Part shown: positions 12,134-22,345 of the stretch, in pieces
Layout: every line of letters starts with the position of its first letter
How positions within the stretch are numbered: the stretch's first letter is position 1
Source: Mactra quadrangularis
Lineage: Eukaryota; Mollusca; Bivalvia; Venerida; Mactridae
Assembly: GCA_025267735.1 (NCBI GenBank)
Contig: CM046307.1
Coordinates: forward strand, 50,511,395 to 50,575,394
Direction: 5' to 3'
DNA length: 64,000 nucleotides
Notes under the pieces: model-generated
What the model saw: only the letters and a program-made list of their open reading frames with translations
What the model was told of the DNA's origin: nothing
Databases searched by the model: none
Program-made: the position numbers and the translations under genes

Positions 12134-12360
12134 CAGTAGCCTGTTCAATTATCCCGAACGTTTCTGAACGTTCCGTAACGTTAGGGTCTTAACAACGTAA
12201 CCCAAAGACAACTCAACCCAAGACAACTCAATCCCTAACTAACGGGTTGAGTTGTCACAACTTTGACTTGAGTTATAATATTCACGGGTTGAGTTGTCTT
12301 CGGGTTGAGTTTTCCCGTATCGGTAACGTCCGTTAACAGTCGTTACTGAACACGCTGCTG
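12134..12360 (+). mobile_element. MITE family GTTGAG, copy 1
   Basis: Terminal inverted repeats are related to CAGCAGCGTGTTCAG (right end CTGAACACGCTGCTG). The interior contains repeated, opposed GTTGAGTTGTC and GACAACTCAA units that can fold back. Relatives are at 17834-18046 and 52111-52322. Confidence 0.65.
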
Positions 12361-12860
12361 AACTATACAATATGTAATTATTGTCAATATGTTATGATAA
12401 GTACATTTATACAAAACAATAATCATATATAATATACTATTATGTACATTTATAAAAAAATATTAAAAGCAAGTCAACATTCAATGCGTTTATATCACTG
12501 TTATGACGAGGCATTAATGTTTTTTTCCGAGTAGCGTGTATCAAATATACGAGTAATGGTACCGTTGGATAAACATTTCGTAGTACCAAAGGGAGATAAC
12601 AAGGTTTTGCTTTATTTAAAAAGAAAACTTAATATACCCAGAGTTATCGAACATATTATCTTCCATCTCTTATTGTGCGTGCTTTATAAGTTAGACATAC
12701 GGAGGTCAACTCATGTAACCACCGAACCTAGACACTTTTCTTGACCAGAACCAGCTTACACTCACACAAAAAAACCCACACATTTTTTTCGTTAAATAGA
12801 GGAAAATTGATTTTGCGGAAGGGTTAAGTCCTGTCAAAACCAACAATCAACCCCAGAATC

Positions 12861-13200
12861 CAAGTTTAGCGTGCTACCATCAAGTTTAGCGTGCTACCAT
12901 CAAGTTTAGCGTGCTACCATCAAGTTTAGCGTGCTACCATCAAGTTTAGCGTTCTACCATCAAGTTTAGCGTGCTACCATCAAGTTTAGCGTTCTACTAT
13001 CAAGTTTAGCGTTCTACCATCAAGTTTAGCGTTCTACCATCAAGTTAAGCGTGCTACCATCAAGTTTAGCGTTCTACCATCAAGTTTAGCGTGCTACCAT
13101 CAAGTTTAGCGTTCTACCATCAAGTTTAGCGTGCTACCATCAAGTTTAGCGTGCTACCATCAAGTTTAGCGTTCTACCATCAAGTTTAGCGTGCTACTAT
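12861..13200 (+). repeat. 20-bp minisatellite, 17 copies
   Basis: Seventeen perfectly phased units of CAAGTTTAGCGTGCTACCAT have almost no length variation. The main variation is a G/T substitution at unit position 12. Confidence 0.95.
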
Positions 13201-13563
13201 TGCATCAAGTAGCTCTAAATAGTGATTAACAAAACTCTCCATGCAATTATACATACAAACATACAATAAATTTATTCATGATCGAGAAAAATTCTGACTT
13301 AAAAAGTTAAATTCACTGGGATGTCTATGGCCAATGATATGTTGACATATTTCTGCCACCAGATAACCACCTGACTATCAAGTTAATTAAATGATTAACT
13401 AGTTACCTTACTTATTAACCTGTTATCACATTATCATGAAATATCACTTATTTACCACTTAACACGTTAACTAGTTACGTAACTAATTTAACAATTAATA
13501 AACTTGTAATTCATGTGTTTTTGGTGGCAGAATTGTGCCACCTTTCAATAATGATTATCATAA

Positions 13564-13745
13564 GGGCCGAAATCTGTTATAGGGCCAATAACACTTATTG
13601 TGTCTTTTAAAAAATCTGCGGCCTGATTGGTTGATAAAACAGGTCAGTATCAGATCAAGCCCTATTGTTTTCCCTCGGAACAGTCATCTTGACTCTTGGC
13701 CTTCGGCCTCGGGCCAATACGATTACCCTTGGAAAAAATATCAAA
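13564..13745 (+). repeat. Interspersed repeat family E, copy 2
   Basis: This is a shorter copy of the repeat at 8590-8845. It shares GGGCCGAAATCTGTTATAGG, TGATTGGTTGATAAAACAGG and the TTGGCCTTCGGCCTCG block. Confidence 0.55.
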
Positions 13746-13995
13746 TCACTGTTTTCATAACATACAATATTAACTGAAGATACTCCTGTACGCTGTTTAT
13801 ACATCAACCAATATTATACAATAATGTTTTCAACAATTTCTACCTAATAAGGCACTGTATACATACAATAATAAACAATTATAAATGTCTTTCTCACATA
13901 CAGAATTTGAGCAGAAAATATACAGAACTGGAAAAAACTGTCAAATTTGTCAAAACAGGACATGAACTTTAAAGGACTTTAACCATACTTCTTTG

Positions 13996-14047
13996 TTAAC
14001 TTTCTATGCGGTATCCTTCCATTCTACTAGCTCGTCTTCTTAATAAC
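13996..14047 (-). CDS. Small membrane protein exon 5 (cytoplasmic tail, stop)
   Basis: The acceptor TTTGTAG is followed by one base completing an Arg codon. Then come 16 codons rich in Arg (LLRRRASRMEGYRIES) and TAA at 13998-13996. Confidence 0.55.
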
Positions 14048-17000
14048 CTACAAATAATGAAACAAATGCCATTACAGTTATGCAGGTAATAGTTGTATAA
14101 GTTGCCAGTTAGAACCTATCTCCCATGTGGGGACTTATTTTCTCTCTTTTGTTTTGGTTGGATTTAAAGCCGTATTAATACAGTGCGTAAGTCATATCAC
14201 GGTGGTCAGTCAACCTACTCACAGTTCCTGAAAAGGCTAAATCTCCGGAATTAGCCCATATTTCCGTCAGTAGCTGACAACTACCCTACCGATTTAGAAT
14301 CAGTGGTAGGAGGGAGAATTGACGAAAAAGTATTTCATGACAAACTCCATCGAAGTGTGTCCCTCCCGGGGATCCAACCCACGACCCCTCGATCCGTGTT
14401 CCTATCTTTTACATGAACATAGACAGTGTGAATGGTGTCTTTCTTCGTTCTTTCGGCATTTATTTTAGGCATACAATGATGGTAAGTCGACCTTATTGTT
14501 ACAGCTCTAAATCTAAGTCCTATACCTCTTAAACAGATCTAGAGCACATTTCTTTGCCAGTGGCTGGCCTCATAGGCGTATCGCGTAAATGGCCTTTGAA
14601 AGTATTTCAAGACTTAACTCCAAGCATACATGAACATATAAGCTCCGACCACTGAGTTTACCCCAGTAAATTGCCAAAGCAGCTGAGCTTATCGGGTAAG
14701 AAAAGGAGTGATTCTGTATGATCCTTATAAATGTATCAATGTAAAAAGAGGAGTTAAATGTATTGCTTCTTTAAGAAAATAAGCAGAGGCTCAAGTGGGA
14801 TTCGAACCCGGGACATCCTTCACAGCACGCATTTACACCTGAGTTGACTGGACCAACTGTAGGCAAATTTCTTGCCCAAGGAAATTAGCAGTGTCTCTAG
14901 AGGGGTTCGAACCCAAGTCCTCTGGATCCCTAAGCGTGTGTCCTACCACTGGTCCACTGCTCCATATGAAGTTATGCTACTGGTAGTTTCACATACCTTT
15001 GTATTATTGTACCAACTAATATGATAACAGCTAGAGATGACAATATTATCACACCAATTAACCAGGCTGGAAATCCTGAGTCTTCTTTTATAATACCATT
15101 GGGCCCTGAAAAGAAGAAAACTAATATAGACTTATTTGCTGGCAAAATACACAAATATGATGACAATATTCTCCACAATCTTCCCTTTGGGGACAGGACA
15201 CTCAATCCGAAGGCAACTGAGCCCGTAGGTAGGTACAACTCAACCCGCAAGTAGAGGCATGAATTGCCCACAGTTGAGTTGGACCGGATCCCCCCTTTTC
15301 TGTCCTCTTAAACTACGATCAAACTCAACGTTCTTTCACTACACAGATCTCTCTTTCTTCGTTCACTCAATCTACCAACTGAACTTTATATTCTTTCTCC
15401 CCACAATTTTCCCTTTCTCCTTCCTCTTAAAACCTGGGACCGAATTCTAGGTCGTCTCTCCCTATGGACCCCATATTATCCGTTCTCTAAATGCACGAAA
15501 CAAACTCTATGTCTTTCCTCAACATTCGGCATCATTTTACTCCGTACATACAGCCGGCAATTGCGCCAAGAAACTGTACAAATTCACCTCAGCGTGAAGT
15601 GAAACATTTGAAAGTAAAAAGGAGGTTTGAACCCTGAGCGGCTTGATTTGAAAAAGTGCATTCTATATGTATAACAGGGCTATAGCTATTATTCGTAAAA
15701 ATAAATAAATACATTGTAAGTTGCAAGGATTAAGTAGCTAGTTAATTAGTGAACATTACAGTATTAAGCAAGGTTTATTGTTATAGTATTAATATAATAT
15801 CATCCAGTTATTGATAACATTGTTATTATATACCATTATGTCATTATCATTAGTGAATGAAGGGTAGACAGGTGATCACATATAGTAAGCAATCGGAACA
15901 CCTCGAACATTCATTGAATGAATATTCTCCAGCGCACCTAACCTAGCTTTCCTGTACCCTTGTCTATAACCAGTATCCACATACATTTCAACAAGACCGG
16001 AAACTTCTTCATATAATTTATTATACAGTACCTTATTAATGGAGAGAAGTGACATTATTGTCAAATTTTCATGGAAGGGTATTACCTCCCCACTAGTTTC
16101 GAAATCCAAGCGCGCTACCAATTGCGCTACCGACCCGGGTTGGCAGAACACGCAATTGTTTATACAAAAACAATTCTTGTCGTAAACACACAACGCTTCA
16201 TAAACGCATGTATGTTTTATGTCATATATGTGAGTTGTTACTAAACATTTTTCAGCGCTATTATTCAATTTTATTGACTAAAAACGAGATATTCATCTAA
16301 ACGTTCCAGTTCCAACATTGCGACCTAACACGTCCGAGCTTACTCGTAGTAAATGCTCGACGAGTACCGAATGACATAGTGCGTTACAGTAATTTGTAAT
16401 AATAATACGGCTGTCCACACTTGTTTAAAAAACCATCCTGATTTTATTAAAATCAAATTGCAATTTGATTAATTTAATCACATCGCTATGGCGTATTAAG
16501 TCATAGCGATGTGATTAAATAAACCAAACTGTAATTCACACTGTTTCACTTTAGTTGTTGATATAGTCCAATAATATTAACCTGAGCTTGACATTTATTC
16601 AAAAATATGTATGTTGTGCAGTGAATTCACTGTCTGTGTTTTGCTTCGTCGGCAAATCAAATCTAACCAGAACTATTTGTTAAATCAAGATGACACAGCT
16701 GAGTTGGCTGCAAGCACGAAAGAACCAGGGTTAATCAAATTTTGCAGTAATTAATACGGACTGGCTCGGTTTTATTCATAAGAGCCAATGCATATTAATG
16801 AACCTTCTAATTATTAGCTTTGTCCGGTACACAAAGAGCACCGTACAAAAATTACTGAAAATCAAAGCGCTGGCAGCGATGTGGGACATGGTGTTTTGAT
16901 GGAGTATATAAACCCGTGTTTTGTTTTATTTGTTCGGGACTTCAGTCCTGAACAAATATATTTACCATAATTTAGACCCTTTCCCAATTTGAAAATTTAC

Positions 17001-20000
17001 CAAATCCAGAAGAAGTCCCTCAGCATATATGTATAGAGCAATTCAAAAAGATCGTCTGCTATGACGGGCGCAATAATACACTAGTAATCCGAACTATATC
17101 TCAAGTGCAAGAATATTCGCTGATATTTTGTGCGTATCAGTAGGGATGATTACGTCATCATATGTATTTAGAATGGTATCAACGATTCAGTCACGACCCG
17201 TAGTTTGTGCCAGTGGTCAGTAGAGATGTTACATCATCTTATGTAATAGAATGGTTCTATAGGAAAAGTTTAAAGATCGTAGTAAATGACTATGAATGTC
17301 TGAATAGTGGACTTCATTTAATTTATATACAGATGCAGTAGAATAAATGTGCATGAATGATAACTTTTAAGTGGTGGTTATTGAATTGTTTTAAGAATAA
17401 CCCCTTTGACTTGTGGTGATTGTGTGAAAAAAATCAGTAGTGTGTTCGCCTGTCCGGTTTACCTGATGTATTTATAGGTCGATTGTATAAAGTGTTTTGA
17501 ACCGGAACAGTGCTGGTCTACCTATCAAACTAATATCACTGAACTGTTCTTCGTGAACGAATGTTTTGTTTGAGCCGGTAATCTAATTCCACTTTTCAAA
17601 CCCGAACAAATTCAGCGCCTTCAGCGCATTGATTAATAAACAGAAACGATACAAAGGAAAGTTTCCTTACATTGATCCATAATTATAATACTTAACAAGA
17701 ACAGAATTACTTCAATTGCACAAACCGCATCGTCTGCTTGTTAACGAGTAAGCGGACTACTTTTATAACAATGGTAATTATCCTTTAATTTGCGCATGTG
17801 CGGCCTAATTAACCATCCGCGGCGGATTGGAATCAGCAGCGTGTTCAGTTACCCTGAACGTTCCAAAACGTTGGAGTGTCGGAACCACTCAACTCGAAGA
17901 AAACTCAACCCGAGACAACTTAATCTCCTACTAACGCATTGAGTTGTACCAACTTTGAGTTGAGTTTTGCAAGAGTTGAGTCGTCTTCGGGTTGAGTTCT
18001 CTCGTACCCGTAACGTTAGCTAACAGTAGTTACTTAACACGAGGTAGGATTTGTCACATTCCGATACTTAACATGGGGAAACCCAATGTAATTATTGATC
18101 TTTTAATAACCAGACGTCTATCGCATCGATGGGAATATATAAATGGTACTTCACCTGGTTCTAGTGAGTGTTCCAACGGTGAAGGTGAAACAAGACTTAA
18201 TTAACCAGGATTAAATGCCCAAAGGTTCTCATGGAAGTGTGTAGCCTTATTAAATAACGTCTGTTGTTATCTTAATTTTCATTGTGATACCTATAAAACA
18301 CCGGTAAACAGTGCATGTACTTTTACTTTGTACTTTTAATTTTGAACTTGTCATTTTATGGAGGAAACACGAAAGTTCGCGATATTGTGGTACGGTTTCA
18401 AAGTATTAAATTTTTATGAATCTAAGTGTTTAGTTCGTTTTGCTCATTGGATTAGATCGTAGATATTACATGTACTTATTTGTTTCTATAAAGAAAATAA
18501 TAAAGCATATTTGAAGATATTCATTCCTCCCTCTTTGAAAATTAGAATCGTCGTTTGTTAGAAATCGACACACAAAAGTTAAAACATTTATTTACCAATA
18601 ATCTACCCGCTTTAATAAACCTTTGTGTGTCTGGACCCCCATCAGTGAATGTGTAAACAAGACTTAATTAAGCTGAATTGAATGTTAACTAGTCGTTTGA
18701 TGGAATGATATAACAAATCTATGTATACTGAGCTAAGTCAGTAATGAGTTCATATATATTTTGTTTAGATCTACGGAATATTGGCTAATTGATTGATCTG
18801 GAATGTTTTATAACTACCCAGATTAACTGCTTGGTAATTGTTCTGAGTTGTTCCAATAATAAATAGTCAACAATGATATTTTGACACTGTTAAGGCTATA
18901 GGAAATTAATGCACAGATTCTCACATCTGTCCGCTCGATAATTACCATTGCGGCCGAACGTTTTGTAATTTGAAAAAGTTGCTTATACAAATTTTCATGT
19001 TTGTTTTTACGAATCCAAGTATGAAACGGCACTGAACAAAAATAATTTAATTTCTGTACAATATTTAAATATACATAATCTTTGTAAGTGGTTAATAAAT
19101 TGTCAGCCACCCGTCTAGCTCAGTTGGTAGCGCGCAAGTCCACTGATCGAGGGGTCGTGGGTTCGATTCAAACACCATGTTATGTTCTGTTCTTTTCATA
19201 ACTATTGTATTATATTGGCATTCAGCAGACTAAGAATAAAAATCCCGAATTCACTCGCTCCATTTCCTTCAGACATGTGGATTAGAATCTAGTTATTTAT
19301 TTACTTAGGCCTAATATTAATTAATGTATGTAATCTGTCCAATATTGAACAATAACCTTGAAAGAGTTAGTTTGGATTTCCCATTGTCAACAAGTTATTT
19401 CCTACCATGATGACCAATGGCCATCTTGGCCGCACTGACCTGTGAACTGCGATTGACTATTCTGACCAATGGTCATTATGACATCATCGTCTAATGATCA
19501 CTCTGATCAACATTTTTATCCCAATGACCAGTGGTCAATCACACTTACGCCCATCGATCAGTGGTCTCAAACTTGATTATTCTGGCGAGCTGTCATTTGA
19601 CCTCTTTTTCACCATACTGACCAGCGTTCTCTTAGACTGTCATTTAAAACCAAACCACTAATGATTGACCAGTCTGTCTTTCGTTTACCGCGAGAATTTT
19701 AATCTTCATTGACCAGAGGTCACCCGGATTGATTATTCTGACCAATGGCCAAATTTATTAATGAAAAATACATTTTATTTCAATGAGAAATATTTAGCAA
19801 AGACTATGTATGTTACCTTTTGGTTTCTTTGTAGTTGGTGAGGTTGAACTACCATTTACATAATCTGAAAGATGTGAATAATGATGATTATTATTGTCCG
19901 TTCTAACAAGTTGGCCACTCGTAAATCGTGGTTATATTACATTTTGTAATGTTTTCATTTGATTTTGATGTTTTTGTCTCTGCTGCTGAAAGAAAACACT

Positions 20001-20460
20001 ATCAGATCATGCTTCCATTTGATTTTTTTTAAACAGTACGTGCTTAAAATTTGATAAAACTAATGCTTTTTCCTGTTGATTAATTCAAATGCTTAATTTT
20101 TGTTGGCTAGCCCAGTCGGTTGCGTAAAAGTCTACTATTCCCGAGCGGGGAATACTTTCGAGGAGCTTGGTCATGAACTAATTTCTACGGCCATTCTCCC
20201 TCTTAACAATAATTCTAAATCATGCAGGACAGTTGCCAGTCAATGACGTATGCACCTAATAAATGGATAACAGCTAACACCAGAGGTGTAAGCTTTCCAG
20301 GAACACTGTTTTGCAACGGCGTTAATCCCCACCAAAACTGTATTGCATATAATTTGAGCGGTATAGTCTAGATAAAAATGAAATAATAAATGAACATACC
20401 TGTATAACAATGGAATAACCAACACACAAATAAAACACAATATTGTTTATATCTATTCAT
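13996..20460 (-). CDS. Small type I membrane protein, 104 aa, five exons
   Basis: This is an unrecognised gene assembled from five minus-strand exons: 20460-20400, 19985-19941, 19864-19817, 15105-14997 and 14047-13996. All have consensus splice sites and one continuous reading frame (phases 1, 1, 1, 2). The predicted product has an N-terminal signal peptide (MNRYKQ then a C/V/L/F/W-rich core, about 20 residues). A short polar ectodomain of about 45 residues follows, with two N-glycosylation sequons (NIT, NGS) and a Ser/Thr/Lys/Pro stretch (STSPTTKKPKG). One transmembrane helix (about residues 65-87, WLIGVIILSSLAVIILVGTI) leads to a 17-residue basic tail starting RLLRRR and ending YRIES. The layout resembles small mucin-like, glycophorin-like or syndecan-like type I proteins, but I see no family motif. 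Missing exons cannot be excluded. The large fourth intron and the region downstream hold SINEs and MITEs. Confidence 0.6.
14158..14402 (-). mobile_element. SINE family A
   Basis: This reverse-oriented copy has GGTGGTCAGTCAACCTACTC, TAGGAGGGAGAATT and the inverted B-box region CCCACGACCCCTCGATC. Confidence 0.7.
14440..14690 (-). mobile_element. SINE family A, strongly degenerate
   Basis: Weak matches to family A appear in the right order (GGTAAGTCGACC, CAGTGGCTGGC, AATGGCC, TTTCAAGACTTAACTCC). It lies between two better preserved SINEs. Confidence 0.4.
14786..14963 (-). mobile_element. SINE family B
   Basis: The inverted tRNA-like head GGGGTTCGAACCCAAGTCCT...CCACTGGTCCACTGCTCC has the body block AAATTTCTTGCCCAAGGAAA. 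A second B-box-like stretch (GGGATTCGAACCCGGGACAT) at its left end suggests a nested or dimeric copy. Confidence 0.75.
14997..15105 (-). CDS. Small membrane protein exon 4 (transmembrane)
   Basis: The acceptor TTCTTTTCAG and donor GTATGT bracket 109 bases. They encode the ectodomain end (GPNGIIKEDSGFPAW) and a single hydrophobic helix ending at TIIQ. Phases are 1 in and 2 out. Confidence 0.65.
15942..16143 (-). mobile_element. SINE family C
   Basis: This reverse-oriented copy has CCAGCGCACCTAACCTAGCT, GACATTATTGTCAAATTTTC and the inverted head GCGCTACCAATTGCGCTACC. It explains the 130-codon open frame on the minus strand, which is not a gene. Confidence 0.75.
16144..17833. other. Non-coding stretch with small dyads
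   Basis: No exon seen. A perfect 18-bp-arm inverted repeat (TTTAATCACATCGCTATG) is at 16473-16519. A hairpin around TTCGGGACTTCAGTCCTGAA lies at 16930-16956, after a TATATAAA at 16913. An imperfect direct repeat (CAGTAGRGATG...TCATCWTATGTA) occurs at about 17137-17176 and 17216-17254. Confidence 0.45.
17834..18046 (+). mobile_element. MITE family GTTGAG, copy 2
   Basis: The left terminus CAGCAGCGTGTTCAG is intact and the right terminus (TTACTTAACACGAG) is diverged. The interior has the family's opposed ACTCAACCCGA and GTTGAGTTGTAC units. Confidence 0.65.
18047..19108. other. No gene seen
   Basis: AT-rich intronic sequence of the minus-strand membrane protein gene. The 95-codon minus-strand frame at 18823-19110 has no supporting features. 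Confidence 0.4.
19109..19172 (+). mobile_element. SINE family A head fragment
   Basis: Only the tRNA-like head is present: an A box CTAGCTCAGTTGGTAGCGCG and a B box GTGGGTTCGATTC. The body is missing, so it is a truncated SINE and not a tRNA gene. Confidence 0.65.
19405..19752. repeat. Cluster of TGACCANTGGTCA dyads
   Basis: About eight degenerate copies of the palindromic TGACCANTGGTCA unit are spaced 30-66 bp apart, for example near 19410, 19461, 19527 and 19740. Some ATTATTCTG linkers recur. It resembles an eroded minisatellite. Confidence 0.5.
19817..19864 (-). CDS. Small membrane protein exon 3 (stalk)
   Basis: A 48-base exon between acceptor CATCTTTCAG and donor GTAACA is in phase 1 at both ends. 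It encodes YVNGSSTSPTTKKPK, a Ser/Thr/Lys/Pro stalk with one NGS sequon. Confidence 0.55.
19941..19985 (-). CDS. Small membrane protein exon 2 (stalk)
   Basis: A 45-base exon is in phase 1 at both ends and encodes AETKTSKSNENITK with an NIT sequon. The acceptor is a tandem CAGCAG, so one Ala codon may be optional. The donor GTAATA is moderate. Confidence 0.5.
20104..20337 (+). mobile_element. SINE family A
   Basis: A forward copy with a worn head (GGCTAGCCCAGTCGGTTGCG) has the body CTACGGCCATTCTCCCTC and terminus CAACGGCGTTAATCCC. Confidence 0.7.
20400..20460 (-). CDS. Small membrane protein exon 1 (signal peptide)
   Basis: ATG at 20460-20458; 20 codons (MNRYKQYCVLFVCWLFHCYT) form a clear signal peptide. 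A phase-1 G and donor GTATGT follow. The phase matches exon 2 exactly. Confidence 0.6.
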
Positions 20461-20984
20461 CCTTTTTGTTATATAATAAATAAATCCATCACTTTAAACA
20501 CATATAGATCCAGTAAGGAATTCTGTCCATATCTATTTTACATACATTTGATTATACATTTGCGTTTGAAGTGGCTGTCATTCAAAAAGCATGAAAAGTA
20601 TATTAATAATAATCTATTATCACCATGTAGCACAAACCGTGTGGTATATAATGTCAAAACAGTGCTAGAGATCTATATATATATACATTGTACGATTAGC
20701 TCAATATGATATAAAATAAACTAATCTGTCAATATATGAATATAATTATCTAGTAATGTAATCTTTGTTGAATTCTGTGAAGTTGTTAATTTATCTGGAA
20801 AATAGATATAAAATGAATATAGGATATTGCCACTGACATAGTTCTTCAACGACAATTACGGATTGTGCAGAGTCAGCATTAGTTAGAATCTGATATTTCT
20901 GTACACATTGTTTTGCCATCTATAACTATGCGTTATTGTTCTTATACAGTTGTCAATGTTATAGAAATAAACGAACCCTCTATC

Positions 20985-21011
20985 TGTCTCTCTGTCTCTG
21001 TCACTCTCTCA

Positions 21012-21068
<57 letters not shown>

Positions 21069-21235
21069 GCTGGCTGCCTGCCTGCCTGCCTGCCTACCAG
21101 CCTGCCTGCCTGCCTGCCTGCTTGCCCGCCTGTCTGTCTGTCCCTCCGCGTCCGCGTCCGCCGCCGCGTCCCCTCTCTCTTCCCCCCTCTCTCCACCTCT
21201 CCCTCCCCCCTCTCTCTCTCTCTCTCTCTATCAAG
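20985..21235 (+). repeat. (TCTG)n/(TGCC)n and CT-rich simple repeat
   Basis: A run of CTGT tetranucleotides grades into CTGC units and then a CT/CCT-rich tract. It produces spurious overlapping open frames on both strands. Confidence 0.95.
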
Positions 21236-21239
21236 TTTT

Positions 21240-22094
21240 TTCAAGTTCAATTCATGTATTTTATTCTAGCATAAACTTTATAGTTTTTCTGCAAATACAG
21301 TATATACAATAGGAATAAACAAAAGAAACAAATATACTTACAAAAGGAAAAAGCGAAGAAAAAGGAGAAGAAAGGAAATAGACGCATGTATATAATTTAT
21401 TTAAGTCTAGTCTATGTACATCAACTACATGTATATGATAAATATAAGGAGAAAAATGCTTGACTTTGATAATAGTGTACATCTGAATCGATAAAATTAC
21501 AATCTCCGTAAACAGATATCCTTATAGCGCTGTCGTACATGATCTCCAAGGGTCGCTAGGAGGGTCACGTCGAGATGACCTTTTGTGTCGACTAATCAAT
21601 GCGTAGCTTTCATCTAGACAAAACACTACTAAAAATAAATTTCGTAATTTCTATTTTTACCACGATGTTTGCGAGCTAATTTGACGGTGGTGTTATATCA
21701 CAGGCTGTGATTGAACGGCTCATTTCAAATCCCGTACCAAATCTAAACAAGTTACTAAACATAATGATTGCGTCATAATTTTTTCTGATGAGAATAGGTT
21801 ACCGAAACGGGATCCTCAAAACGAAATAGCCAAATCTAAAATAGCGAGTATGCGAGCGGAAATTTTAGATCGAGTTTTAATCATAATGGGTTTTAATCAG
21901 ATCGATCAAATAAGAACCACGTGACAAAGCTATATAACCCAACCTTTATTCTACTAATTAAGTGCTGGGGAACCAGGAAGCAAACACGAGAATGAGTAGT
22001 ATTAGAACTTGTTTCACTATCAAATCAAAATAAATTAGTATATACTAAAGGTCATTTTATCGAAGTATTAAAATACATGTATACATAAAATGTA
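21240..22094. other. No gene seen
   Basis: AT-rich non-coding sequence with no paired splice sites around an open frame. Confidence 0.4.
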
Positions 22095-22345
22095 GGAGCA
22101 GTGGTCCAGTGGTAGGACGCGCGCTTAGGGATCAAGAGGTCCCGGGTTGAATCCCCAGTTGGGGCACTGCAAATTTCCTTGAGCAAGAAATTTACCTACA
22201 CTTGTTCCACTCCACCCAGGTGTAAATGGGTACTGTGAGGGATCGCCTGCCTGAGGGTGATTTCAATGATCAGGAGTTATTGTACAAGATAGTAAAGTCG
22301 GCTGAACATGTATATGGAAGCAGACTTTAAACCGAACTTTAACTT
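22095..22345 (+). mobile_element. SINE family B
   Basis: Well preserved copy. The tRNA-like head is GGAGCAGTGGTCCAGTGGTA with a GGTCCCGGGTTGAATCCCC B box. The body is AATTTCCTTGAGCAAGAAA. The tail is GCAGACTTTAAACCGAACTT. Confidence 0.85.

Noticed and set aside
12556..12744. 62-codon plus-strand frame
   Set aside because: No splice sites, domain or regulatory context support it; contains a common short intergenic word (AAAGGGAGATAAC).
9802..13200. CRISPR-like arrays
   Set aside because: The 26-bp and 20-bp arrays are head-to-tail minisatellites without unique spacers, in an animal genome.
15876..16268. 130-codon minus-strand open frame
   Set aside because: It lies across a reverse-oriented SINE of family C; the residues are translated SINE sequence.
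19109..19172. tRNA gene
   Set aside because: A and B boxes are present, but the sequence is identical in type to the SINE family A head, and no acceptor stem closes it.
20913..21274. Overlapping open frames with SVCLSVCL-type or TDRQTDRQ-type repeats
   Set aside because: They are translations of the (TCTG)n simple repeat in different frames and strands.
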